Assembly: GCA_944989445.1 (NCBI GenBank)
Contig: CALYLW010000057.1
Location: forward strand, 914,984 to 978,983
DNA length: 64,000 bases
From: Ampullaceana balthica
Lineage: Eukaryota; Mollusca; Gastropoda; Lymnaeidae
Reading direction: 5' to 3'
The translations under genes and the position numbers were made by a program. Of this stretch, positions 31,858 to 42,085 are shown piece by piece. Each line of letters opens with the position of its first letter. Position 1 is the stretch's first letter. A model generated the notes under the pieces. It did not search any database, was not told the DNA's origin, and worked only from the letters and a program-made list of their open reading frames with translations.

Positions 31858-33412
31858 AATAGGTCCATCACCTACAAGACAGCTTCCAACATACCGCCAA
31901 CCAGACATAAAACAACTCCAGCTCCCACATCCACCACTGGGCCACTCCATATATCAACTAAAAACCCCACCCCCAACAAAGATTAAAAACCGCCCCCCGT
32001 AAGTAACGCATCAGCCCCCATACCCCGCGATAACCCACACCCGACTCTTGACCCAAAGAACAAATCCAACAAACCTCTTAACCCCCCCGAATATATACCA
32101 ACCCCCCAAAGGTCGCTCAACTCAAAATCAACCCATCAAAAACCTAACACACCACCGCTATCCTTAAAAACACCTCCGAAACCCCCCAACGCTAACCACG
32201 AAAACCAGACCCATCCCATCCCTCAGCCTGACATACTACCATAGCTCCCCCCTCATCCAGATTCCGAATATGACCCACTCCAATCATACACCTCTACCAG
32301 GTCCCCCCCCCTCCTGCACCATCTGCCCCCGAACACTAACATTAACCGTGTATTTAAATCCTTCACCTCCACAACCCTCGTGACGGCGGCCAAATAAACA
32401 ATCCGCACGGACCCGCTGTTAACTTAACGCTACAAGCCCACTTCCCTCTTGTGACGGCCCTCTATAACAATCCCACAGCCCCTCTGGTACGTCTTCAAAA
32501 CTAATTCCCACACCCGGTTACTGCGAAAAACAAGGCCCAATCCCCTGTAACTGCCCAAACCTGCCCACTCCCTCGTGACTTCTCAAACAATCCCACTACC
32601 CGCAGCGGTTTATCTTCTCAAACAATCCACACTAACCCGCGGACTCTCAAAAACAATCCCACACCCGTCCTTGTTACGTCTCAATACAATGCCTCACACC
32701 CCGCTGTTCTGCGCAATAAACAAGCCCACACCCTCATGACTTCGCGCAATAACAATCCCACACCCTCCTTAACTTTCGCATTGACAATCCCACACCCTGT
32801 CGTGTACGCGCAAACAATCCCACAACCCCGCTTAAGCGTGCTCAAACATTCCCAACACCACTCTTGTACGCGCTGAACATTCCCAAACGAAAGAGTTAAT
32901 ACCCCCCCCATAATACACTTTAAACCGCAGAGCGCTGGCTAGCTCGGCCGCGCAAAATCTGCCTTACACGTGCCGCGCAGCAGTTTTTGGATTACCCAGA
33001 GCGCAACCAAAAATTAAAATATTATTACACAGTCCCCTACCTGTCAATTGTATCCCGGTAGCCCACGAAGTTATTATTTATACTTAGCACGACCGTCCAA
33101 CACTCCTTAGGTGAACAATGGTTGTAACCGAAATAAGGGGTCGAAGAAACAATCGGAGGGCGACTTCACATACAACCAGATTACTCAATTACTGGCAGAA
33201 TCCTCCAACAAGCTCCCCTGACCCCGCTCCGGACCCAACCCCACACACAAAACCCCCCCGAATAAAGAAAAATGCCAGTAAAACTTACTGGTCTAAAATT
33301 CACCCCATCAACTTAAAGACCCCATCCTCTACCGCCCCATCTAGCCAATCCAACAAACTCTCCATCCCAGCGCCCCGCCCCCCCGATATTAACTACCCCT
33401 AACCTCCCAGAG
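31858..33412. other. Anomalous C-rich, G-poor block with error-like texture
   Basis: Composition changes abruptly at both edges: homopolymer C runs, many CCCCAC/AACCCC strings, few G. In 32400-32900 an ACAATCCCACACCC-type unit recurs at about 30-40 bp spacing but with random-looking indels in every copy, unlike all other minisatellites here. A degraded MITE is recognisable at 32920-33040. The 94-codon frame at 33118-33402 is proline-rich by composition. I read this as a low-quality or uncorrected read segment over a tandem repeat, or a very decayed one. Confidence 0.5.
32920..33040 (+). mobile_element. Probable CAATGTT-family MITE, badly corrupted
   Basis: AAACCGCAGAGCGCTGGC, GGCCGCGCA, CCGCGCAGCAGTTTTTGGAT and ATTAAAATATTATTACACAG follow the order of the family interior (CTGCGC, CCGCGCAG, AGTTTAGAATTAC, AAAATATTGCACA) but with an insertion or deletion every few bases. 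Indel-dominated divergence fits sequencing error better than age. Confidence 0.45.
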
Positions 33413-33554
33413 CTTATATATAATATTAAACTTTTATATCCCTAGTACTATAACATACGATAATAATTCCGCATTTATACAACACGATGATTATCTATCT
33501 GACTTTTAATTTTTTTTACTTCCATTTATTCTTCTGATCCCACCAAGCTTGCCA

Positions 33555-33637
33555 ACTGCGAGGATCATTCGTCATGTTCATTTGTACATAGTCGTACTGC
33601 GAGGATCATTCGTCATGTTCATGTGTACATGGTCGTT
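33555..33637 (+). repeat. 41-bp tandem duplication
   Basis: ACTGCGAGGATCATTCGTCA at 33555 and again at 33596, each running through TGTACATRGTCGT. Confidence 0.9.
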
Positions 33638-33659
33638 TAGGAGAAGTATATATAAAGAT

Positions 33660-33790
33660 GTATGTTTTGATTCAGCCACATATCAAGGACAACAACCTCC
33701 ATGAGAAGGGTGAAATAAGGAATCGTTTGATATCAGCTACAAGAGATATGTATTTATTAAACAAAACTGAACAAGTCATGCTTTTTAAAA
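33660..33790 (+). repeat. Module shared with 55333-55570 and 61756-61800
   Basis: TTTGATTCAGCCACATATCA, AGGACAACAACCTCCATGAG and AAGGGTGAAATAAGGAATCG align with the reverse complement of the 59-bp array at 55333 and with GATTCAGCCACATGACAAGG at 61761. One frame reads IQPHIKDNNLHEKGEIRNRL here, and IQPHDKDQNCREEDDM at 61756. The shared frame might mark an old coding segment, but stops appear in the 55.5 kb copy beyond the first unit. Confidence 0.5.
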
Positions 33791-34387
33791 TATTTTTTTT
33801 AAAGGGGAGATATAAATAACATAAAATAAGATATGAAGTATTTGTTCAAATGTACAACATAACAAATATTATTAATTTCTTTTTAACAATGTTCTCATTA
33901 TCTTGTTACATTGTTTGTTTGTTTTTCTAAAGTTTAACGACAAATGTAAAACGTCATAACTAGATGAAAACATTATTCTAATGCAGTAGCAATACAATAA
34001 TATTAAAAGTTTATTATTTAAAATTCTTCTTTCTGTCTTTAAAGACCTAAAACAAAGAAAACTTATTCTGTAGAAAACATTTGCCTTTATGACATAGACA
34101 ATACTAAATACAGTATTTAATATTGTACTGGTGATTATTTTTTTGGCTTCTGGTATATTCCTTTAGAGTTTTCGTATTTTTTCACGCCCCTCAAATCTGT
34201 TTATATTTTAATGTCCCCAAACCAGCTTACAGCACACACACAAACATGTTATGTATGAGCCTGACACGACGTCACAAAACAATCAACGTTTCGGCAAAGA
34301 GACTTCTTCAACGGAAAATTAGAACCAAAAAATAAATTATTAAAAATAAATTAAAACTTAGCTGAGGTGAAATCGAGAGCCAAAGAG

Positions 34388-34828
34388 AGTTAATGTGGTG
34401 ACCATTTCCAGAGATACTTTACAGTTAATGTAATGACCAGTTCCAGAGATACTTCACAGTTGATGTGTTGACCAATTCCAGAGATACTTCACAGTTGATG
34501 TAATGACCAGATCCAGAGATACTTCACAGTTGATGTGTTGACCAATTCCAGAGATACTTCACAGTTTATGTAATGACCAATTCCAGAGATACTTCACAGT
34601 TGATGTGTTGACCAATTCCAGAGATACTTCACAGTTGATGTAATGACCAGTTCCAGAGATACTTCACAGTTGATGTGATGACCAGTTCCAGAGATACTTC
34701 ACAGTTGATGTGATGACCAATTCCAGAGATACTTCACAGTTGATGTAATGACCAGTTCCAGAGATACTTCACAGTTGATGTGATGACCAGTTCCAGAGAT
34801 ACTTCACAGTTGATGTAATGACCAGTTT
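34388..34828 (+). repeat. 35-bp minisatellite, about 12.5 units
   Basis: Same unit as 21784-21955 (TGATGTGATGACCAGTTCC and GAGATACTTCACAG). Alternation of GTGTTG/GTAATG variants suggests a 70-bp higher-order pair in the first part (34388-34640). Confidence 0.95.
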
Positions 34829-35208
34829 TCACCATGGTGAGAGATGTAAAATCTTAACAACCAATAAATATCAAGTTGAATTATGAATCACGGAATATGA
34901 GTGTTAATATTTGTAAGAATCGTGTAAATCGAATTTTGAATAACTTCTTGTAAGTTTTAAAAAAATTGTTTGAGCCGCGGCTAAAAATTATTGGACATTA
35001 TGAGTTAAAAGCTTTATATTCTTTTAATATGTACTTAGTGTATTCAGGATCCATACCTTAACCCACTAGCCAATGCTTCAAAAAAAAATTATTTTTAAAT
35101 AGCTCATTTAAGGAAAAAAACATTGTTTACCATGAGCCCCTTATGATTGGTGTTTACAACAAAATTTGTTGAGAAAGTTATGGAGAAATAAAGTCAACTA
35201 CTTCTTAA

Positions 35209-35622
35209 AGTAGCAATTCATTCATTAAAGGGAACGAAGTTAAGTGGCAAGCCACTTAGAAAATATAGTAGATCCATATTAATCAGTAACAGTACGCAAA
35301 AAGTTAATTAGACATTAAATATATGACACTGGTTTAATTAAATTCATAGCTTCCTTAATTTTAAGTAAAAATGATTTTAAAAATTCCGATTTTCGTCAAA
35401 TTAAATGTTTTTTTATATATGATTTTGTGTGACAAAAAACTATAGATATGCGTAATACAAATCAAGAATTCTGTTTCTAATAGAGTATATAGAGACATTT
35501 AATAAAAGTTGCAGAAATGTTTTCACGATCTTCTCATTTATCTTGTGGACTAATTAGTGTTAAGTAAAACGTCATATAAATAGATCAGTACTAGTGATTT
35601 TTAGTGCGCACCGACAGGAAAT
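35209..35622 (+). repeat. Core repeat copy 6
   Basis: TAGCAATTCATTCATTAAAG, GGAACGAAGTTAAGTGGCAA, GCCACTTAG, the ACATTAAATATATGACA stretch, AATACAAATCAAGAATTCTG, ATTTATCTTGTGGACTAATT and AGTACTAGTGATTTTTAGTG then CGCACCGACAGGAAAT. The right block has two substitutions relative to the other copies. Confidence 0.8.
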
Positions 35623-35723
35623 ACAAAATTAATTCAAGTCAGATTTGACAAAGAAAACTTTTAATGTAAAGATTTTCCCTTGTTGTTGAACTTTAAAAAG
35701 TATTTCTATTAATACATTTATAT

Positions 35724-36316
35724 TAGGGCTACGGAAATTAACGATTAATTTCTCGATTAATCGTTAAAATTTTTAACGATTAAATTTTTTCAACGATTAA
35801 TTGATCTCGTGTGCAAAGTTGCACAGCGTCCATTTGTTGTGAAATATTTTACAAAAGTTTCTGCGAGGTGATTTTAAAATCCTGTGTGGCGTCGGGTAAA
35901 TATCTGCGCAGCGGCGCTGCTTGAAGGGAGCAGTGCTACAATGGTTCTAACACTTCACTTACATATCACCTGCAAACTAAACATCCACTACAGTATCAGA
36001 AACTTCAGCTGAGACAATCTAAAGTTATGTGAACGATTGTTCAGCTCGGCTGGTTACATTGTCAATAAGACCCGCTCATCACTTGAACCAAATAATGTCA
36101 ATACACTTGTCTATTTGCGTTGTTGGTTAAAACTTAAAAGATGTCATATAAAGAACACATTCCAGTGTTATTTAGATTTTGGACAAGCATTTTAATTAAT
36201 GTTACTTATGACACCATAAAATTCAATTTTTGGGCTTTATTCGAAATTAACGGTTAATTAATATTTAATTTTTCAAAAGTTAACGATTAATTTTAAAATA
36301 ATCGTTAACAGCCCTA
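35724..36316 (-). mobile_element. hAT composite element, 593 bp, with an empty site in the paralogue
   Basis: Ends TAGGGCTA and CAGCCCTA, with a perfect 8-bp duplication ATTTATAT at 35716-35723 and 36317-36324. The unoccupied target survives at 22294-22301. Contents are the reverse of 23225-23640, including an eroded CAATGTT MITE (35805-35955) missing one terminal repeat. Short frames only. Confidence 0.9.
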
Positions 36317-36443
36317 ATTTATATAGTTTAACATTGATTTGTTCTTTATATCTTTTTAATTTTAAATAATGTTAATTTAATTAAGCAAGTTTGCATTTAT
36401 CAATTAAAGCTGATTTCATGGTCGATATCCGACGATCCAATAA

Positions 36444-36512
36444 ACGGGTAATATAGTATGATAAAGTTACAACATAGGATGGGTAACCTTGTATGATATA
36501 GTTACAACACGG
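36444..36512 (+). repeat. 35-bp tandem repeat, 2 units
   Basis: ACGGGTAATATAGTATGAT and ATGGGTAACCTTGTATGAT units, paralogous to 22421-22524, which has three. Confidence 0.8.
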
Positions 36513-36900
36513 CAGTGGCGTCATAAGGGGGAGGGGAGTGGGCCGCCCCGGTTGACACCATTAGGGGGCTGACACCAATGTCTAAAACTTTACTGTGTTT
36601 GATTTTATGTCAGTAAAAAAAGAATACACATTTTTTCATCTAGAAAGAAATTAAGAAATACAATGAAATACGTTAAACGCGAAACCTTTTTTAAAAAAAT
36701 CAGTTAACTTTGAATAATAAAACAGCCCCAACACAAAAAACATTTAAACAAATTAGGAAGAAAAGAAACAGCCGTACCAGGCTGTTTGAAAAGACAGACG
36801 ACAAACTGGGCTTTGAAATACCAATAGCAAGGACGAATCCCACGTCACTACTCCCTCCACAACAGTGGGGGGTGAGAGAGAGAGAATACGATTTTTCTAT
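36513..36900 (+). mobile_element. hAT-like element, CAGTGGCGTC terminus (copy B)
   Basis: CAGTGGCGTCATAAGGGGG, GTGGGCCGCCCCGGTTGACA and CCATTAGGGGGCTGACACCA. Downstream AAGAAAAGAAACAGCCG and CCCACGTCACTACTCCCTCC are shared with copy A. A 64-codon frame at 36710-36904 crosses these blocks and is not conserved in copy A. Confidence 0.5.
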
Positions 36901-37200
36901 TTAAAAAATCAAAAGATGACTTTCCTTTGTTGTTTTTTAAAGGAAAATTATAAATTCAATATCTTTGAGTTAATATTTTGTTTTAATTATATTTATTAAG
37001 GGCGTGCTGGCATAGATAGACTTGTTTATATATATGTAGTCCTCCGGTTACGATGGTCCCATCCCGACTTACGCTGTTTCGTGGTTAAGAACGCGCCTCC
37101 ATTAAGAATAATATTACACGTTATTCAGTATTTTTAAATGTTTTTTTTTGTTTGGAACTTTCGTTTTTTACTGGGTAACGAATTGTTTCTCTATTAGAAA

Positions 37201-37362
37201 TACCGTATATACTCGTGCTAAAGTACCGTATATACTCGTGCTAAAGTACCGTATATACTCGTGCTAAAGTACCGTATATACTCGTGCTAAAGTACCGTAT
37301 ATACTCGTGCTAAAGTACCGTATATACTCGTGCTAAAGTACCGTATATACTCGTACTAAAGC
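37201..37362 (+). repeat. 23-bp array made of the transposon's terminal repeat, 7 units
   Basis: TACCGTATATACTCGTGCTA plus AAG is repeated at 37201, 37224, 37247, 37270, 37293, 37316 and 37339 with almost no change. The last unit runs into the element body, so the array is a multiplication of the element's own left end. Confidence 0.95.
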
Positions 37363-37429
37363 CGACTTTTTTTGGACAAAATCTAGGGGAAAATGTTGGG
37401 GGGGGGGTCGGCGTACGAGCGGGACATAG

Positions 37430-37733
37430 AGTCATGGGTAATTTCTGCGTGTACATTGAATATCGGTGTTGTAAGGGAATAAAGTGGGGGAGGGAAGGTG
37501 TCTCCTCTCACGGGCTTGTGTGGGTATGTCAAAGCAAGTTCACTTCCTTTCATATGAAACATCAGATACCGCCTCTCTTTTCTGTCAAGCCCTCTAGCCG
37601 GTATTGCTGCCTCCCTGTCAATATCAACATTGTGCTTAATCTGCTTGTATTACGCCATTTTCCCTAACTGGCAAGCTTCGTAAGTCGAATTTTTTTTCGG
37701 GTCACTTTGAGTTCGACTTAGAGAGGTCCGACT
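37430..37733 (-). mobile_element. Nested Tigger/pogo-like fragment
   Basis: The minus strand starts CAGTCGGACCTCTCTAAGTC at 37733, then GAACTCAAAGTGACCCG, CGACTTACGAAGCTTGCC and the ATATTGACAGGGAGG and CTTCCCTCCCCCACTTTATT blocks. It matches 10586-10870. The far end stops at about 37430 without a terminal repeat. The 77-codon plus-strand frame across it is an artefact. Confidence 0.7.
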
Positions 37734-38218
37734 GTATATTGATGAAACCTTTCTCTTGTTATTTGCTGACGTTATTAAAATTAAGTATGAAAACATAATG
37801 TTCTTTTCGTTTTAATACAATAAAAAGCCGCATAGCGAATGCTATAAACAATGACATCCATTTTCTCTGTTATTAAAATCTCTTTGTTCTTCAACCTAAA
37901 CAAAGTCAAAAGTAAACAATCATAATGACCGATTTAGCTTGTAGTTTAAAAATAAAATGTGTACCATTTTGTTTACGCTGCTCTATTATTTCTGGGGTCG
38001 GCTTGCAAGCCGGTTACAAACTTTCTATAATATAATCTCCCCAGAGAGGGGGTGGGGGTCAGCTTATGAACGAACAGGCTAAAGAACGAGTATATATGGT
38101 ACTTTGTATGTCATTAACTGCGTTTATGTTTCGGGCGCACGACGGAAAGAATAAGCTTTGTTGTGTTATAGGGCGAGGAAGATGTTTAGTCTCGATACAT
38201 ACGCTATTTTCTGTTGTT

Positions 38219-38295
38219 TACATCCTCTTCCTCTCTTCCCCCCTCTCTCTCTCTCAATCTCTCTCATACCCCTCCTCTCTCTCTACTGGTTTATC
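38219..38295 (+). repeat. Polypyrimidine tract
   Basis: CTCTTCCTCTCTTCCCCCCT followed by (CT)n runs; low-complexity. Confidence 0.9.
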
Positions 38296-38352
38296 TTTTT
38301 TTTTAAAATGTTTTTTTTCCATGTGGAAAAGAATTGTTTTCTCTAATGAAAA

Positions 38353-38527
38353 TACTTCACCTATGGTGCGAGGGTTGCATACTTCACCTATGGTGCGAGG
38401 GTTGCATACTTCACCTATGGTGCGAGGGTTGCATACTTCACCTATGGTGCGAGGGTTGCATACTTCACTTTGCATACTTCACCTATGGTGCGAGGGTTGC
38501 ATACTTCACCTATGGTGCGAGGGTTGC
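38353..38527 (+). repeat. 27-bp minisatellite, about 6.5 units
   Basis: Units are TACTTCACCTATGGTGCGAG plus GGTTGCA; the fifth is shortened to 14 bp. 27 is a multiple of 3, which keeps frames of 73-154 codons open on both strands (38066-38530, 38254-38475, 38334-38627). None has other support. Confidence 0.95.
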
Positions 38528-38613
38528 TGACCTCACCAGGTTAAAAAAAAGAGTAAAAATATGTTTGTTTCTTTTGTTTGGCACTGGAAGACTGGGAGGA
38601 GTTCTATGGGCTA

Positions 38614-39038
38614 AGGGACATGCATAAATTACGTCACCTGCCTAGGGGGGAGGATGTCACGCATCTGTGACTATGTGTGACGAGGGAGAGGGGTGTGTTT
38701 AAAAATGTGACGTCACATCAAAACCGAAAAACGTTACATAAAAGTTCCACTTAAATATTTAATTGTTTACCATTTATTTAATGACTTTTTCAATGGCTTC
38801 ATGCTTGTTACGACATTGGAGTGCAGACTTACACTAAATATATATTTAAGTGACAAAAAATAATTTGCAACATGCTAATTTACATGTTGATAATACGGCT
38901 TGGGGGGGTGGTCAAGCTTTGTGACGTCATTTTGGGAGAAAGTGGGGGGGGGCGCTTTGTTTTTGTGACGTATGACGCGGGGGGAGGGGGGAGGGTAAAA
39001 ATCGGCAACCTCGCATGACGTCATTTATGGACGGCCCC
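38614..39038 (+). mobile_element. GGGGCCGTCC-family element (425 bp)
   Basis: The left end AGGGACATGCATAAATTACG with TCACC and the right end CATGACGTCATTTATGGACG with GCCCC are inverted repeats related to 15894-16172. Flanking trinucleotides are CTA and TTA. Inside are GTGACGTCACATC and G-rich runs with GTGACGTATGACGCG. The right third matches 40919-41053. Confidence 0.7.
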
Positions 39039-39054
39039 TTAAGTCGTGAAGGGA

Positions 39055-39254
39055 TGACACCATGAGCTACCGCCCCGGGTGACACCATGAGCTACCGCCC
39101 CGGGTGACACCATGAGCTACCGCCCCGGGTGACACCATGAGCTACCGCCCCGGGTGACACCATGAGCTACCGCCCCGGGTGACACCATGAGCTACCGCCC
39201 CGGGTGACACCATGAGCTACTGCCCCGGGTGACACCACCCTAGCGACGCCTCTG
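39055..39254 (+). repeat. 25-bp array of a hAT subterminal motif, 7 units, then a hAT end
   Basis: Units contain ACCATGAGCTACCGCCCCGG and GTGAC. After the last unit the sequence reads ACACCACCCTAGCGACGCCT and CTG, the inverse of a CAGAGGCGTCGCTAGGG hAT terminus. GCCCCGGGTGACACC is also the subterminal motif of the elements at 22525 and 36513, so a transposon end was amplified in tandem. Confidence 0.85.
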
Positions 39255-39679
39255 AGTCCCATAACCGGTTGTTCCAATAGATCTTACTAGGAGTTTGGTA
39301 GACCTTGGTGGGTGCCCGATTCCCTTCCGGGTCAGCGTAGGACTTTTCTTAGCGTTAGTTATTCATCATTTTAATTATGGCTTTGCGTTGGCTCGATCCC
39401 ACGCCCCTCATCTTGTGAGGCGAACGCACTATTGACTTCGGTATCCAGCCACCATCGGTTACATCGTGGTAATTACATGGCTCCCAAATTTTGTGACGTA
39501 ACACAGCGAATTCGCTCTGCTATGCAAGAAATAAGGAAGAAAAACCTTTTTGTTTACGTATGCACGTCTAAATAAATAATAATTATAAGTTGGAAAAGTA
39601 TGTAAGTAACACAAAATATAAATTATTATTAAATTGGGAAACAAAATTATAGAAATATTCTCTTATATTCTTATACATT
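39255..39679. other. No feature recognised
   Basis: Slightly less AT-rich (CCCGATTCCCTTCCGGGTC, GCTCGATCCCACGCCCC) than its neighbours. A 61-codon minus frame at 39459-39644 has no motif. Confidence 0.3.
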
Positions 39680-39759
39680 TTTTATCGATTAAATTAATTT
39701 CATCTATTAAAACTTTCAACGATTAATTTATTAATTAATCGTTAATTTCCGCAGCCCTA
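39680..39759 (-). mobile_element. Solo end of a TAGGGCTG hAT element
   Basis: Read inward from 39759 on the minus strand: TAGGGCTGCGGAAATTAACG then ATTAATTAAT and a series of ATCGATTAA subterminal repeats. The partner end was not found to the left, so this is a truncated copy. Confidence 0.65.
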
Positions 39760-40117
39760 AAATATATTATTGAAACTTTTATTTAAAGCTGTGCGTTTTT
39801 TTTTGATGTGACGTCACAGATTTTAAATATCCCGACTCTTCGTCACACAACGTCTCAAATGTGTGCCTAATGATAGTGACAACCGCCCTTTACAGTAAGC
39901 GTAAACTTTATATTTGCTGGCCAAACATTGTCAAAAATATGGAAGCAAGTAAGCATAGACAATTTTCCAACATTTGCAGAGTATATTGTGCCCGAAAAAT
40001 CTTAGCATGAAATTGAAAATGTAATAATCAAAGATTAAGTTTGGTGCCCAAACCATGTAAGAACAAGACAGAACTTTCTACTCACATAGATTTCCATCTC
40101 TTTTCTTCAACCAGTCC

Positions 40118-40552
40118 GTGAAAGTTGAAAACATAGTACCTCGATCAGTAAAAGCATTCAAAATTCTTTCATATGATATATATTGTCCATCTATTCAGTT
40201 GCTATTGTTAGAACGGATCTGTAAAATATGTCACCTTTATGTTGCTTCGCAAGTAATGTTCAAGAAGCTCGTTCAACGGCACCAACAATGTATTCCTGGG
40301 CCCAGTCAAATACTACATGCACCCCAACAGCAAAGAATTCGTCCAATGCGAGTGGCAGCCAAAATACAGAGGGAGCTCAAGGCAGTTATTGCTCATGGGG
40401 AGATGCTAAGTGCAGAATAGCTAGATGACGAAAATTAACTTGTCTGTTGTTTCGGTTCCACAAGAAATTATTCAGCCAGAACCTATGCCAATAATAAGAA
40501 TAGTGGAACATTTGACATTTCCATGGGAAGATATAGCGGCTAGGTTATAAGA
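40118..40552 (+). pseudogene. Decayed transposon-like coding region, family unrecognised
   Basis: Frame 40118-40420 reads through RICKICHLYVASQVMFKKLV and ends RELKAVIAHGEMLSAE, then a stop followed in frame by LDDEN. From 40440 a second frame reads LSVVSVPQEIIQPEPM and RIVEHLTFPWEDIAARL and ends at TAA 40550. The two halves look like one C-terminal region broken by a stop and a frameshift. It lies upstream of a GGGGCCGTCC-family right end (to 41053), with GTGACGTCAC sequence on the left (39807) that matches 38710, so it may be the coding part of that family. I do not recognise the protein. Confidence 0.4.
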
Positions 40553-40918
40553 TTTGGATTTGTTTGTAAATAAATATGTTAATAAATTAAAAGTGTATTT
40601 ATAATTTATAGTTTAACTTTTTAATCTCGTTTCTGCTTGAAGTTAGAAAAAGTCTTTGTAAATATTTAAATAATCTTTCAAGTGTTATATTTATTTGAAA
40701 TATCTGCATAATTTAAAGGTGTAATGTGTATATATTTTTGTAAATCCTATAATTTCATCTCTGTTTCGAGCAAGCCTTTGTAGTTATAAATTTGAAATTT
40801 GTTCATAAGTTAAAAGTTTATTAAACTTTGATTTTCTAAACATTTACTTTTATTTACTTTTGTGTTGTAGTTGTAAACTAGTCTATTTAAAATATTTATT
40901 ATTATTATTATTTTTTTA

Positions 40919-41053
40919 GGGGGGGGGGTAATCAAATGTTGACGTAATTTTACGGGAGGGGGGTCTCTGGAAGTTTGACGAGTTGTTTACAAGAGGGAGG
41001 GGGGAGGTAAAAATGGCCAAAATTTTGTTGACGTAATTTATGGAGATCCCCTT
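40919..41053 (+). mobile_element. Right end of a longer GGGGCCGTCC-family element
   Basis: G-runs, TTGACGTAATTTTACGGGAG, GAGGTAAAAATGGCCAAAAT and TTGACGTAATTTATGGAGAT with CCCC match 38900-39038. The left end is not preserved; the element probably started near or before 39780. Confidence 0.55.
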
Positions 41054-41062
41054 TAATCATCA

Positions 41063-42085
41063 CACGGTATCAAACTGTGACAGTTGTTATATAATGTTTA
41101 CAGTCTACACTCTCTGCTATTAAGATTGTATATAAAATAATTCCAGCCAAGTCTACATCTATGAACGTGACATAGTATATTTAGAAATGTTTTAGTTTGG
41201 TCTTTAGCACTTTTATAAGGAGTCGAAATGGTTTAGTGTTTAAACTAATCGTAAAATTATCAATAAATATTTAGTCAAATGTGTAGACAAAAGCCAAGCT
41301 TAGAATAAATACATTTATATTTTATCCAAAGTTTATAATTGTTATAAAATAGTTCAAATTCCATAAAAATTATCAAATTACATGAATTTATTTTAACTCA
41401 GTCTGTAACAGGGTTAAGAGAAAACTAACAATTCATTAGCATAGTCTCCCTTATTAAAGGGAACGAACTTAGATGGCAAGCCACCTAGGTATAGTAGAAA
41501 ATATTTACGGTGGAAGTGTGTCATTTATCTAAACAAATATACAACAAATATATGACAGTAAATAAAATTAATTAATAGTTTCAGTAATGATAAATAATTA
41601 TGATTTTAAAAAATTGCTATTTTTCGTTAAATTTAATATTCTTCCATGTATAATTTCGTGTTACATAAAACAATAGATTTACGTAATACAAATCAAGAAT
41701 ACTGTTTCTTATTTGCCTATTTAAAAAATAAACATGTTGTAAGGTAGAAAAATGTTTAATTCTTCTCATTCATTTTGCAAAGTATGTTGTTTTGTTTACA
41801 GCGTCAAATTAAATAGATCAGTACTGGTGCTTTTTAGTGCGCGCTGACAGAAAAAACAAAGTTAATGTGTGTAACATATGACAATACTATTTAGAGTACA
41901 CATTTTCCCCTATTCTTGACTAACAACAAAAAAATCCTATTATTACATTCATATAGTTTTAAATGTTTTTATTTTTTATGTAAATAATAATCATGAAATA
42001 AAGCAAAGTTTTCATTTATCAAATTATGATGATTTTATTGTCATTTTCTAATGATTCTATACACACCACCACGGACACACACACA
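41063..42085 (+). repeat. Segment paralogous to 55655-58470, without the Helitron
   Basis: Collinear blocks: TAATCATCACACGGTATCAA, CTGTGACAGTTGTTATA, GTGTTTAAACTAATC, CCAAAGTTTATAATT, AACTCAGTCTGTAACAGGGT, core copy 7, and a terminal TTCTA(T/A)(A/G)CACACC region. At 41351 the sequence runs straight from ATAAAATA to GTTCAAATTCC, where the other copy carries 1.7 kb of Helitron. Confidence 0.85.
41410..41855 (+). repeat. Core repeat copy 7
   Basis: AGGGTTAAGAGAAAACTAAC, ATTAAAGGGAACGAACTTAG, ATGGCAAGCCACCTAGG, GATTTACGTAATACAAATCA and GATCAGTACTGGTGCTTTTT then AGTGCGCGCTGACAG. The palindrome arms carry the ACTTAGATGGC/GCCACCT variant also found in copy 10. Confidence 0.85.

Larger units (their letters stand above)
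33980..37130 (+). repeat. Segmental repeat, copy B
   Basis: Collinear with 21375-23165 (see there). Copy B retains the sequence between minisatellite and core palindrome (34829-35375) that copy A has lost. It has gained a hAT element (35724-36316) exactly at a site that is empty in copy A. Confidence 0.85.
37201..38101 (+). mobile_element. TACCGTATATACTCG element, host of a nested Tigger-like copy
   Basis: The left terminal repeat TACCGTATATACTCGTGCTA and the right ACGAGTATATATGGTA (38086-38101) are inverted. Inside are GCCGACTTTTTTTGGAC, GGTCGGCGTACGAGCGGGAC, GTCGGCTTGCAAGCCGG and GTCAGCTTATGAACGAAC. The related sequence at 28663 lacks the right end. The target duplication was not resolved. 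No coding frame. Confidence 0.6.

Noticed and set aside
33118..33402. 94-codon proline-rich frame
   Set aside because: Lies in the suspect C-rich block; proline-rich translation is a composition effect.
36710..36904. 64-codon frame (KRNSRTRLFEKTDDKLGFE)
   Set aside because: The paralogous segment at 22740-22920 breaks the frame; it spans a hAT-like element.
38066..38627. Open frames of 97-154 codons
   Set aside because: Carried by a 27-bp minisatellite plus a polypyrimidine tract.
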